Shown here in pieces: positions 31,295 through 40,301 of a stretch of DNA of 64,000 bases. Positions within the stretch are counted from its first letter, which is position 1. Every line of letters begins with the position of its first letter. The notes beneath the pieces were generated by a model. That model was not told the DNA's origin and ran no database searches. It worked only from the letters and a program-made list of their open reading frames with translations. The stretch is from Opacimonas viscosa (GTDB lineage: Bacteria; Pseudomonadota; Gammaproteobacteria; Enterobacterales; Alteromonadaceae), in the NCBI RefSeq assembly GCF_024199005.1, contig NZ_JANATA010000006.1, forward strand, positions 1 to 64,000, given 5' to 3'. The translations under genes were made by a program, and so were the position numbers.

Positions 31295-32692
31295 TTATAA
31301 ATCCTCGTCAATACCAATATGAGCAGCAGAAAGTGGACGACTTGGTCTTTCGACCGTAGTCAATTCATGAGGAATATCGGTATGCTCAATTCCTCCTTTA
31401 AACACCTGTAATAAATAATATATGCCAGCGCTAAATACCATTGCGTAAACTAATACATAACCAATGAGTGAAAATAGTGCCATACCTCCAGTGAGTGACG
31501 GAGTCAAACCTTCAGCATGTGTCATCTGACCATAAATAAGCCATGGTGCTCGACCTGACTCGGTAACGACCCAACCTGCTAAGACGGCTAAAAATGGAGA
31601 AATACTCATTAGTCGCAGGCCGTTTAAGAACGTTGTCGAAGTGTAAATTTTTCCATTGCGTCGCAACACCAGCCCCCACAATGCAAATAGAATCATTAAT
31701 AACCCTAAACCAACCATCACTCTAAATGACCAAAAGACAATAAAAACTGGCGGTCTTTCTGCAACAGGAACATCTTTTAAGCCAGGCACAACACCATCAG
31801 GGTCATGGGTCAGTATATAACTCGCTAATTTGGGAATTTTTATCTCAAAATGATTTTTCTCGGCGCTTTCGTCTGGTATTGCAAATAACAGTAAAGGTAC
31901 ACCAGGTTGTGTCTCCCAGTTACCCTCCATTGCTGCGACTTTCATTGGCTGATATTTTAATGTATTTAAACCGTGAAAATCGCCAATAACGGCTTGTAAC
32001 GGCGCTAAAACAAGCAAGAACCATAACGCGATGGATAATGCTTTTTTGTTAGCTTCGACCTCTCTTTTTTGTATTAAAAACCATGCACTTACACCTGCCA
32101 CCACTAGGGAGGCGGTTAAAAATGATGCAAGTGCCATGTGGACAAAACGATAGCCAAAAGAAGGAGTAATCAGTGAATCAGTCCACGATACAACATGATA
32201 TATCCCATCAATATTGATAAGTCCATCAGGGGTTTGCATTAATGAATTTGCCGCTAAGATCCAAAATGAGGAAATAAAGGTGCCTGTTGCGACCATCAAC
32301 GCAGCGAAGAGGTGAACACCCTGTGGTACTTTATCACGGCCAAATAACAATACTCCTAAAAAGCCGGCTTCCAAAAAGAAAGCTGTGACCACTTCATAAC
32401 TAAGTACAGGCCCAAGGAAGTTCGCAGTAGCATAGGAGAAATTACTCCAGTTAGTCCCAAACTGGAAAGACATGACTATGCCAGAAACTACCCCAATACC
32501 AAATACCACCGCAAAAACTTGGATCCAAAACTTAGAAAGTTTGTGCCATATAGGATTACCTGTTTTATATGCTAAGGTTTCAAACCCTGCGATAGTGCTA
32601 GCTAACCCTATTGTAAATACTGGAAAAATGGCGTGGAAACACACCACAAAGGCAAACTGTATTCGAGATAGAATAAGAGGATCAAGTTCCAT
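31295..32692 (-). CDS. cydA: cytochrome bd-type quinol oxidase subunit I, short Q-loop (CydA/CioA)
   Basis: Quinol-oxidising, haem-carrying subunit of bd oxidase. Candidate haem ligands are H20 (CFHAIFPVFTIG) and a second histidine in FGYRFVHMALASF. The quinol motif HGLNTLKYQPMKVAAMEGNWET and ESGRAPW are present. At 465 residues it is shorter than E. coli CydA (522), lacking the long Q-loop insert, as in the cyanide-insensitive oxidases. Such oxidases resist sulfide. A near-consensus sigma-54 promoter lies 36 bases upstream and an enhancer-binding protein gene is divergent. CGGAG is 7 bases before the ATG. Confidence 0.95.
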   Translation of the reverse strand: MELDPLILSRIQFAFVVCFHAIFPVFTIGLASTIAGFETLAYKTGNPIWHKLSKFWIQVFAVVFGIGVVSGIVMSFQFGTNWSNFSYATANFLGPVLSYEVVTAFFLEAGFLGVLLFGRDKVPQGVHLFAALMVATGTFISSFWILAANSLMQTPDGLINIDGIYHVVSWTDSLITPSFGYRFVHMALASFLTASLVVAGVSAWFLIQKREVEANKKALSIALWFLLVLAPLQAVIGDFHGLNTLKYQPMKVAAMEGNWETQPGVPLLLFAIPDESAEKNHFEIKIPKLASYILTHDPDGVVPGLKDVPVAERPPVFIVFWSFRVMVGLGLLMILFALWGLVLRRNGKIYTSTTFLNGLRLMSISPFLAVLAGWVVTESGRAPWLIYGQMTHAEGLTPSLTGGMALFSLIGYVLVYAMVFSAGIYYLLQVFKGGIEHTDIPHELTTVERPSRPLSAAHIGIDEDL

Positions 32693-32727
32693 GTGGACTC
32701 CGATTAAATTAAGACTTAATAAAACTA

Positions 32728-32745
32728 TTGCGATTTTCGTGCCAA
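32728..32745 (-). promoter_or_regulatory. sigma-54 (-24/-12) promoter of cydABDC
   Basis: The minus strand reads TTGGCACGAAAATCGCAA. Against TGGCACG-N4-TTGC only one core base differs (TCGC for TTGC), and spacing is exact. It lies 36 bases from the cydA ATG and beside a gene for a sigma-54 activator. Confidence 0.82.
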
Positions 32746-32785
32746 CCCTAACAGTCTTATTTTAACTGGGAAATATCAACTCATC

Positions 32786-32811
32786 TTGACAACCTTTGTC
32801 AAATTAGACAA
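32786..32811. promoter_or_regulatory. probable enhancer sites for the sigma-54 activator
   Basis: TTGACAACCTTTGTCAA (32786-32802) is a perfect 6-bp inverted repeat with a 5-base centre. An overlapping TTGTC-N6-GACAA follows to 32811, and two more GACAA units appear by 32832. They lie about 45-65 bases upstream of the -24 element of the cydA promoter and just before the activator gene, where enhancer sites are expected. Confidence 0.6.
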
Positions 32812-32842
32812 TATTATCGACAAATATGACAAAAATTTAATT

Positions 32843-34135
32843 ATGAATTTAACTATTATCAAAACGATGATTGATGAAATTGACAAACCTGCGATTTTCA
32901 TCGATCTGAATTATGTCATTCTTGCTGTTAATACCCTGTACATGGAAACATACGATACACCAGTGGAGCTGGGTAAAAGTACTTGTTTTGGGATCTCACA
33001 TCGGCATCATGCACCTTGTGATATGCACGGTGAAGAATGCCCTATGCAAGTATGCAAACAAACTAAATTACCCCATACTGTGATCCATAATCATCATACG
33101 AGCCAGGGCAAAACGTACTGCAAAATCAATATGAAGACGATCCAAGACGATGATGGGATGACTATTGGTTTCTTGGAAATATTAGACCGTATCGACTATG
33201 CTTCAGCCGAACCAACCAAGCAAAAGATGTTAGGGCGTTCGCCTGCTTTTCTATCTTTACTTCAAGAAATTAATACGGTGGCAGAATCAGAAATTAGTGT
33301 GTTATTACAAGGTGAAACAGGTACCGGTAAAGAACTGACCGCAAGAGCAATTCATGACTCCAGTGCTAGGAATGTTGGACCATACATTATTATTGAATGT
33401 ACAGGGATGAACGAAAACTTATTTGAATCAGAATTATTTGGGCATGTGAAAGGAGCGTTTACAGGGGCTCAAACAGACAAAAAAGGTCTGATTGAACTCG
33501 CCCATGGTGGCACCGTATTTTTTGATGAAATCGCAGATGTTTCATTAGGGATGCAAGTAAAACTCTTACGTCTACTTGAGTCTAAAACATTTAGAAGAGT
33601 TGGCGGGATCAAAGAAATCTATTCTGACTTTAGGATCATCTGTGCATCCCACAAAAATCTCCTTGAACTTGTTGCACGAGGTGAATTTAGAAAAGATTTA
33701 TATTATCGTCTATGTGGCTATCCAATATTATTACCATCGTTACAGGAAAGAAGAGAAGATATATCATTATTGGCGGAGTCGCTGCTTGATGAAACAGAGC
33801 TAAACCATAAACAATTTTCTCCAAAAGCCTTGTCTAAACTCTCTACTTTGCCATATTGGGGAAATATTCGAGAACTAAAAAATATCATCTATCGTGCAGC
33901 ACTCAAGGCACCTGGTAAATTGATCGAGTCACACCATATTGTTCAATCCCACCTAGGACATCCTCTCGAAAAACAAAACGAAAATGAAAAAATCCATACC
34001 CTAGAAGAACAAGAAGGCCTTTATCTTAGTAAACTTTACACACAAGATACGTCCATCTCGACTTTGGCTAAACAGTTAGGAGTAAGTGAACGAACGTTAT
34101 ATCGAAAATTACAAAAACATGGATTAAAGCAGTAA
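32843..34135 (+). CDS. fisR: FisR-like sigma-54-dependent activator, sulfane-sulfur sensor
   Basis: Enhancer-binding protein of 430 residues: an N-terminal PAS-like domain (residues 1-120), AAA+ domain with Walker A GETGTGKE and the sigma-54 contact loop GAFTGA, and a C-terminal Fis-type helix-turn-helix (ISTLAKQLGVSERTLYRKL). The PAS region has cysteines C48, C59, C66 and C71. The first three have spacings of 11 and 7, the same as I recall for C53/C64/C71 of Cupriavidus FisR, which sense polysulfide. I chose the ATG at 32843 because an upstream TTG at 32786 lies in the inverted repeat. Divergent from cydA. A NorR- or NtrC-like role for another signal is less likely. Confidence 0.85.
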   Translation: MNLTIIKTMIDEIDKPAIFIDLNYVILAVNTLYMETYDTPVELGKSTCFGISHRHHAPCDMHGEECPMQVCKQTKLPHTVIHNHHTSQGKTYCKINMKTIQDDDGMTIGFLEILDRIDYASAEPTKQKMLGRSPAFLSLLQEINTVAESEISVLLQGETGTGKELTARAIHDSSARNVGPYIIIECTGMNENLFESELFGHVKGAFTGAQTDKKGLIELAHGGTVFFDEIADVSLGMQVKLLRLLESKTFRRVGGIKEIYSDFRIICASHKNLLELVARGEFRKDLYYRLCGYPILLPSLQERREDISLLAESLLDETELNHKQFSPKALSKLSTLPYWGNIRELKNIIYRAALKAPGKLIESHHIVQSHLGHPLEKQNENEKIHTLEEQEGLYLSKLYTQDTSISTLAKQLGVSERTLYRKLQKHGLKQ

Positions 34136-34214
34136 CTTCACTATGTCTGTGATTGTCTTATCAACACTTTATGTTGGTACGTGTTAATCTAAGAAAAAAC
34201 ATTAGAGAAACAAC

Positions 34215-34688
34215 GTGAAAACCGCTGCTATTTTTGTTGATGTACAAAACATTTATTACACTTCACGCGATACTTTTGGTCGTCCGTTTAACTATCGCTA
34301 TTTTTACCAAAGTATTGCCCAAGAATTTACTATTCAAGCCGCCTTTGCTTACGCTATAGATAAGGGGGATAGCCAGCAGCAAAAATTTCAAAGTGCACTA
34401 AAACACATCGGTTTTGACGTCAAACTCAAACCGTTTATCCAACGCCAAGACGGTTCAGCCAAAGGTGATTGGGATGTGGGTATTACGATAGATATCATGG
34501 AACAAGCTAAAGGTGTTGATCACATTATCTTGCTCTCTGGGGATGGGGATTTTGCGATACTGTTGGACCACATTAAACGCCAGCATTCTTGCTCTACAGC
34601 TGTCTATGGGGTACTAAATCTGACCGCTAATACTTTGATCCAAGCAAGTGACACATTTATTGATATTGACCAACGTTGGTTGTTATAA
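34215..34688 (+). CDS. NYN domain (LabA/DUF88-like) PIN-fold ribonuclease
   Basis: A 157-residue protein with the NYN/PIN acidic residues: AIFVDVQNIYY near residue 5, GDWDVGITIDIM in the middle and ILLSGDGDFAILLDHIKR near residue 105. These form the metal site of LabA-like nucleases. The cellular target is unknown. The start codon is GTG. It stands alone between fisR and the convergent nagA. Confidence 0.88.
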   Translation: MKTAAIFVDVQNIYYTSRDTFGRPFNYRYFYQSIAQEFTIQAAFAYAIDKGDSQQQKFQSALKHIGFDVKLKPFIQRQDGSAKGDWDVGITIDIMEQAKGVDHIILLSGDGDFAILLDHIKRQHSCSTAVYGVLNLTANTLIQASDTFIDIDQRWLL

Positions 34689-34719
34689 GGTGCCAGTGTG
34701 ACTTATTTAATAGGCACAT

Positions 34720-35889
34720 TTAAGTGACTTTGCTCCCCTGATGCCATTGCGCCTGCAAAGCAAACTGAGCATCTAGTGCGATAAAATTAGCCTGATTGCC
34801 TTGTTGTATTGCATTAAATTTAGGTGCTTGCAACCAATCAAGAGGGGTCTGTGAGGCCATTTTTACACTTTCAAATAACGCAACACCGACGCTTTTATGC
34901 ATATACAACATAGCTTCATGCATAGTTAAGCAAGAACCCGCTAAGGCACCATCGGGGGTGGTTAAGCGATTTCCTTGACGAGTAATTTCTGTTGTGAAAT
35001 AGGGTAGAACAGCTTCGGTAGAACCTGCATGTGCCATAGCATCCGTCACTAAAACAAGTTTATCTGCCCCTTTGGTTTTATAGGCTAACTTTAAACCATA
35101 AGAACTCACATGGTGACCATCCGCAATAATCCCCGCAAATGTATCTAACTCGCCCAAAGCGGCACCTAGTACACCTGGGTCTCGCCCCTGTAAACCTGAC
35201 ATTGCATTGTATAGATGTGTGAAACCAGTTGCTCCTGCAGATAAGGCCGCTAAGGTTTGATCCACATTCGCATTAGAGTGACCAATCGAAACAACCACGC
35301 CTTGCCTGACTAGATCTTGGATAACATCCACAGATACCGTTTCTGGGGCCAGTGTTAACATGACTTTCCCCAAATCCTTTCGTGTCACACAATATAACTC
35401 AGCATCACTTGGCGCTCTGATATGTTCAGCTAAATGGATCCCTTTTTTGGCTGGACTTAACCATGGACCTTCAAAATGTACACCGAGAATACCTTGTACC
35501 GGTCCTCCTTCTAACAATCCTGATGAAGCTTCAGCTAAAACCGATGAAACCACATCGGCCATGTTTTCCATGGCGGCTTGATGATGGGTGATCAACGTGG
35601 GTAATAAAGCGCCTGTACCGTATTTAGCGTGAACTTCCACGACTTTTTTAAGGTCTGAAGGCGTGGTATTTTCCGCAAATAATATTCCACCGCCCCCGTT
35701 TACTTGGAGATCGACATAATTAGGTATCAAAAATTCACAGCAAATATCCGCTGTCGCCTGCACACTCGCCAGTTCATGGTCATGTATTTGTCTGACAGCT
35801 GAAATAGCTTGGGCATTAAGTGATACCAGAACGTGTTTTTGCCAATCAGAGGTTTGCGGCAAAAATGCCTGCTTCGCAAAAATATTCAT
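34720..35889 (-). CDS. nagA: N-acetylglucosamine-6-phosphate deacetylase
   Basis: Amidohydrolase converting GlcNAc-6-P to GlcN-6-P in chitin and cell-wall sugar recycling. Seen are DLQVNGGGGILF, the metal-site glutamate in VHFEGPWLSPAKKGIH, the histidines in VSIGHSNANV and GFTHLYNAMSGL, the ADGHHVS segment and the catalytic aspartate in LVTDAMA. Length 389 (E. coli 382). The start overlaps the nagK stop by 4 bases. No nagB (deaminase) gene is adjacent. Confidence 0.95.
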   Translation of the reverse strand: MNIFAKQAFLPQTSDWQKHVLVSLNAQAISAVRQIHDHELASVQATADICCEFLIPNYVDLQVNGGGGILFAENTTPSDLKKVVEVHAKYGTGALLPTLITHHQAAMENMADVVSSVLAEASSGLLEGGPVQGILGVHFEGPWLSPAKKGIHLAEHIRAPSDAELYCVTRKDLGKVMLTLAPETVSVDVIQDLVRQGVVVSIGHSNANVDQTLAALSAGATGFTHLYNAMSGLQGRDPGVLGAALGELDTFAGIIADGHHVSSYGLKLAYKTKGADKLVLVTDAMAHAGSTEAVLPYFTTEITRQGNRLTTPDGALAGSCLTMHEAMLYMHKSVGVALFESVKMASQTPLDWLQAPKFNAIQQGNQANFIALDAQFALQAQWHQGSKVT

Positions 35890-36776
35890 ATCTCATCCAG
35901 CGCTCTTAGTGTCTGCTCCAAATAAACAATGGCACCACGTTCCGGCATGATTTTCTGATGCACTAAAATCTTTTTCGCTGCTTGTTTTAAATACGGAATA
36001 TAATGGGTCATGACGCTGCCATAATAGAAAACCGGCTGAGAAAAATCATCACTCACACGTTGGATTAATTTATCTAAATAACGAGCACCCTGTTGGATAA
36101 TAGTTAATGCCGCTTTATCATCGGCATAGGCACAACGAAACACAATCGGGCTAAACTGACCAAACTCTTTTGGGCCTAATTTATGAAAACTCTCAATAAT
36201 ACTCGCGATATCTGAATGCCCTAAGTGTAATACGACTTCATCACTTAACAAGGATGTATCAACCACACTGTCCAATGCTTGTAAGGTATGCCTCAGGGCT
36301 TGTAGGCCGAGCCAACTACCCGATGCATCGTCTCCTAGACAAAAGCCATATCCACCATATTGCACTAAGCCACTATTATATAATTTCGCCCCACATGAAC
36401 CCGTGCCAACAACAACTAGCCCACAGTCTGCACCACCATTGGCAGCTAATGCTGATATATGTACGTCTGTCGTCACCGCAAAGTGCGCAAAAGGATGCTC
36501 CCAATCCACCATAAGTTGTTGGGCAGAAGTCACTCCCATCCCGGCTAACCCTGCGCCTACATAGACAGAGGAGAGTGCTGAAGTGGATAAACCAACCGAT
36601 GCGAGACAGAGTTTAACGGCGGATAAAATAGATTCTTGGGCTTGTTGGGCATCCACAAACGCGTTGGCTGGCCCCGATTGGGCTTCTGCTAATACCTGTT
36701 TATCACGATTAAATAGTTTGGCATTACAACAAGTGCCTCCCCCATCAATCCCAATAAAAATTGCATCAGTTGTCAT
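35886..36776 (-). CDS. nagK: N-acetylglucosamine kinase (BadF/BadG/BcrA/BcrD ATPase family)
   Basis: A 296-residue sugar kinase of the ASKHA fold, starting IFIGIDGGGTCCNAKLFN (phosphate-1 loop) with TGSCGAKLYNSG and GGYGFCLGDDASGSWLG (phosphate-2 and substrate segment). This matches the eukaryote-like GlcNAc kinases used by Alteromonadales instead of the ROK-type NagK. It supplies GlcNAc-6-P to NagA, encoded by the next, overlapping gene. Glucosaminate or other amino-sugar kinases of the same family are alternatives. Confidence 0.85.
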   Translation of the reverse strand: MTTDAIFIGIDGGGTCCNAKLFNRDKQVLAEAQSGPANAFVDAQQAQESILSAVKLCLASVGLSTSALSSVYVGAGLAGMGVTSAQQLMVDWEHPFAHFAVTTDVHISALAANGGADCGLVVVGTGSCGAKLYNSGLVQYGGYGFCLGDDASGSWLGLQALRHTLQALDSVVDTSLLSDEVVLHLGHSDIASIIESFHKLGPKEFGQFSPIVFRCAYADDKAALTIIQQGARYLDKLIQRVSDDFSQPVFYYGSVMTHYIPYLKQAAKKILVHQKIMPERGAIVYLEQTLRALDEI

Positions 36777-36897
36777 AATCTACTCATTTAAGCAACGGCA
36801 TAAGACAAGACTAAACCGATGTGAGTTGTCTTTCAAGTTATCTACTGCAGTGCTAGTGTGAATAGGGATGATTTGTATGGATAATTAATGCTATATT

Positions 36898-36918
36898 AAA
36901 CCAAACGTTTTTTGGTTT
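36898..36918. promoter_or_regulatory. 8-bp inverted repeat upstream of the unknown secreted protein
   Basis: AAACCAAA and TTTGGTTT flank the 5-base loop CGTTT, ending 18 bases before the next ATG in the gap between divergent nagK and the unknown gene. It could be an operator or a leader hairpin. Confidence 0.35.
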
Positions 36919-36936
36919 GATTAGTAAAGGATGACT

Positions 36937-38547
36937 ATGACCCACTCAGTTCGTAATATGCTGCAGAGCACTTTCATTTTTGCTGGTATTTTTGTTGCGA
37001 TTATTGTGTCAATTTTTGGGGGTACGGTTAGTGTTGCACAAGCTCAAATCGTCATAGATGACTCAGAGTTAGGCCAAGCTAAACAAAAGTTACAAAGGGC
37101 CGTCGAAGCGACTAAGCAAAAGAATGCTGAATCGTCGAGTACCTCTCAAAAGACGCAAGCCAATTCCCCATCCCAAACACCCAACCAGAACAATCAAAGC
37201 CATCGTTTATTTAAGTTCTGGTCTGCTAATGCACCCGCTACTACGTTTACTTATAAAGCACCCAGCCCCGCTTTTGTGGATTATTTTTATTCCAGTGTCA
37301 TGACCAGTCCGCCTTTGTTACCGCAACAAAACAGCACTACATCATTACATTGTGACTCGTTACGTTCTGGCTCAACTGCCCGATACAGCACCTCGGCCTC
37401 GGCAGATTATGCACGTCCGTACTGGGAAGATAGAGTGTTGGGTAATGCACAATTATTTGCTATCCCAGCTGAACAAGGTACGGTTACGGCGATTGATTTT
37501 GCCACGTTAAGCAGTCAAGGGCAGACCCAATTAGGATTTCGTTATTACGCGAATAGTTTGGACTATGACACGCCTGTAGAGCCTCTGAAAATAGCAGATG
37601 TTTTTGCGATAACAGGGACTCTGAGCAAAGCTCGAATGGCAGGAGCGAGTACCAACAGCTTGCTCGGGGATCAGCATGTCTTGGCACTTTTTGAACAGAC
37701 TCTAACACGCACCAAGAAAACCTCATCCAGTGTGGTTAGTCACCCCATTACAACGTATTTCGCAGATATTGCCGAGCGAGATTATTTGACTAGTTTATTA
37801 AAAGAACGTTGGTTATTAGCTAAAAACCCACAGAATGTGCTTCGAGGATTTACCAGCGCTGCACCTTATACACCGAGTAATGAGAGCTGGTTAGCACTAA
37901 ATTCCCAAACGCTGCACACAGTTCCTTATCGTTTGCCGTTAGTCATCAATGATGAAGTGACTAACCCAAGTGAACAACAAAACCGTCTGACTCCATTAGT
38001 CATGGTAGAGTGGTTTAAACGCTTGGTCACGCATGATCGAGTGGCACAAACCGCCTTTCCAAGATTAACTGATAGCGATATACAAGGCGTTTTTTATGGG
38101 CAAAAAGCCTTTAAACCTATACATCATGGCGGACATACTGGAGGCTTGCAAAGTAATACGGGGAATATCGTACATGCTGCGCTTGCCGAAGCAATCCAAG
38201 GCGCGCCGGTCAATCGCCCAAAAACGGTTTTAGATAACAATACTCGTGGTGCTTGGCGCATTTGGCAAACGACGGATTGGCAAGCTGATTTACAAACGCA
38301 GTCTAGTCGAGCAGTGGTGCTGACCCATATTTGTTTACCCAACTATCAAGGTGGACGTGAGTTTACGGTTTTTGCCGAAGCAAAATATCAGCACTCAGAT
38401 GATTTATACAGTACGACTGTTAACAATATAAAAGTGCAAAATGCGACACCAGAAATGACCCAACAGCGCCTCCAAAATCATGCAGCAATAAAACTTAAAC
38501 AAATTTTAACGGAAGTTTTTGGGCAACTTTTACAAGTTGAACCATAA
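36937..38547 (+). CDS. exported protein of unknown function
   Basis: A 536-residue protein with a signal peptide (hydrophobic IFAGIFVAIIVSIFGG, then VAQAQI), a low-complexity Ser/Gln/Asn linker at about residues 60-95, and a large mixed body. Near residue 395 is HHGGHTGGLQSNTGN. I know no family with confidence. The HTGG could suggest a penicillin-binding fold, but no SxxK motif is apparent, so I do not claim it. The ATG at 36937 has AAAGG 6 bases upstream. It lies 41 bases before the TIGR03545-like gene on the same strand, so the two probably form a unit. Confidence 0.7.
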   Translation: MTHSVRNMLQSTFIFAGIFVAIIVSIFGGTVSVAQAQIVIDDSELGQAKQKLQRAVEATKQKNAESSSTSQKTQANSPSQTPNQNNQSHRLFKFWSANAPATTFTYKAPSPAFVDYFYSSVMTSPPLLPQQNSTTSLHCDSLRSGSTARYSTSASADYARPYWEDRVLGNAQLFAIPAEQGTVTAIDFATLSSQGQTQLGFRYYANSLDYDTPVEPLKIADVFAITGTLSKARMAGASTNSLLGDQHVLALFEQTLTRTKKTSSSVVSHPITTYFADIAERDYLTSLLKERWLLAKNPQNVLRGFTSAAPYTPSNESWLALNSQTLHTVPYRLPLVINDEVTNPSEQQNRLTPLVMVEWFKRLVTHDRVAQTAFPRLTDSDIQGVFYGQKAFKPIHHGGHTGGLQSNTGNIVHAALAEAIQGAPVNRPKTVLDNNTRGAWRIWQTTDWQADLQTQSSRAVVLTHICLPNYQGGREFTVFAEAKYQHSDDLYSTTVNNIKVQNATPEMTQQRLQNHAAIKLKQILTEVFGQLLQVEP

Positions 38548-38588
38548 TTATGTTGGTTGAACATATTTTTATTTAACAAGGATTGTGT

Positions 38589-40301
38589 ATGTCAAAAAAT
38601 CTTCCCCTAACCGTTAAAGTCGCCTTAGGTGCAACCTTTGTTCTTTTGGGTGTCAATTTATTCTTGGTAGATCCCATTGTAAAATGGGTAGCTGAAGCTG
38701 AAATGGGGAAAATGCACGGTGCGGAGGTGAATATTGGCTCTGTGAGTCATTCTATTTTTCCATTATCAGTCCAAATAAATGATATAGAAGTAACCGATGC
38801 CCGCCGTCCAAAACTCAACCAAGTGCAAGTACAAAGTATTTCTGCTGATGTTGCGTTCATACCATTACTATCTAGCAAAGTCATTGTTGATGAATTAGTC
38901 ATCGTTGGGATGGAATTTAACCAAGCAAGAGCCGTCGAAGGTACTGTTTTTCGTCCACCTGGCCCCAGTTTTTCAGAATTATTAGCGACTTTACCTAATC
39001 AAAATGATATTCCCTCGAAAGATGAGTTATTAGCACGTTCGAGTTTACAGACCCCGCTAGCCGTTGCGGCAGCCCAAACTACCAAAGAAAAATATGTTGA
39101 CCCTTTACAAGAAAAATATGCGGCTTTGCCTGACAAAGAAAAATTAGCCGCCTACAAAAAAACGTTTAATGAGCTAAAGAACACTGACTACAAAAATCCT
39201 GCAGCCCTACTCAAAGCTAAAGAGCAGTGGGATAACGTCAAAGCACAAATTAAACAGGATAAAGCGCTCATTTCTGAATTTCGCACTTTAGCTTCTGCGG
39301 CAAACAAAGCGGTAAAAGAAAATATTGTGGCCTTAAAATCTGCTCCACAAGCTGATTATCAAGCCTTGCAAAAGGTCATGGCAGGCGACCCTGAAGCATT
39401 ATCACAAATCACATACATGCTGTTTGGGGACAAAGCTGAACAATTAAATCAAACCATCTTACTCGCACTAGATACTGTTTTACCGATGCTTGCACCAAAA
39501 GCAGATGAACCAGCAGTCAGCATCGACCCAAATGCTGAATATGCCAACATCCTAATTCGCGAAGCAAGGATTTTATTGAGTTTGAATGACACTAGCATCA
39601 GAAGCGATTGGCAAAACATTACAGACCAACATATCATCACCAAAACACCTACTACATATACGATTAATAGTATCGGCACTGACGTAATTGATGTCCAAGG
39701 TGAGTTTAGTATTTTACCGACGGGGATCTCTGCTCAACAAGCATGGCAGATTATGGATATTGCTTTAGATAATGTTCCAGCAGTAGATAGTGAACGCATC
39801 AAGGCGGTCATTAATTCTGCAAACATGATGACTCGAGGTAGCCTAAACATTACCAACAACATTCTCAGTGGTCAGTCCGATATTGATTTAAGTGCGTTAG
39901 CCTTGACCGCAACAGGTACCGACAAGTATTCAAATATCATTGCGCAAACGCTCAATCAACTAGATGCGCTCAACTTAGCGACAGATTTTTCGGGTTCTGT
40001 GGCTGAGCCTGGGTTTTCTTTATCTTCAGATCTTGATAACAAACTCAGTAAAGCACTTATTTCTGGTTTGCTCAACGACCAAGAAGGAGAACTTGCTGAG
40101 ATCCGTCAATCCCTCAAAGCAAAAGCTGCACAGAGCCTGAATGTAAACCAAGAATACCTGGGAAATATCACCAAATTGATGCAACTTGCGGATGGAGACC
40201 TCAGTAATTTAGAGTCCCTTTTACAAGGACAATTAGGTGATTCTGATGACTTGAAAAATAAACTAATGAACAAGTTAAAAGGGAAACTTTTTGGTGACTA
40301 G
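38589..40301 (+). CDS. TIGR03545-like envelope protein (AsmA-related)
   Basis: A 570-residue protein with one N-terminal membrane helix (VKVALGATFVLLGVNLFLVDPIV) followed by an AsmA-like beta segment (GAEVNIGSVSHSIFPLSVQINDIEVTD), a long charged helical middle (about residues 140-260, rich in Lys/Ala) and a C-terminal part. The layout and length match TIGR03545. That family is often paired with the small TIGR03546 membrane protein, which I do not see nearby. AAGGA precedes the ATG at 38589. Function is unknown; lipid or envelope transport would be inference from the AsmA relation. Confidence 0.65.
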   Translation: MSKNLPLTVKVALGATFVLLGVNLFLVDPIVKWVAEAEMGKMHGAEVNIGSVSHSIFPLSVQINDIEVTDARRPKLNQVQVQSISADVAFIPLLSSKVIVDELVIVGMEFNQARAVEGTVFRPPGPSFSELLATLPNQNDIPSKDELLARSSLQTPLAVAAAQTTKEKYVDPLQEKYAALPDKEKLAAYKKTFNELKNTDYKNPAALLKAKEQWDNVKAQIKQDKALISEFRTLASAANKAVKENIVALKSAPQADYQALQKVMAGDPEALSQITYMLFGDKAEQLNQTILLALDTVLPMLAPKADEPAVSIDPNAEYANILIREARILLSLNDTSIRSDWQNITDQHIITKTPTTYTINSIGTDVIDVQGEFSILPTGISAQQAWQIMDIALDNVPAVDSERIKAVINSANMMTRGSLNITNNILSGQSDIDLSALALTATGTDKYSNIIAQTLNQLDALNLATDFSGSVAEPGFSLSSDLDNKLSKALISGLLNDQEGELAEIRQSLKAKAAQSLNVNQEYLGNITKLMQLADGDLSNLESLLQGQLGDSDDLKNKLMNKLKGKLFGD

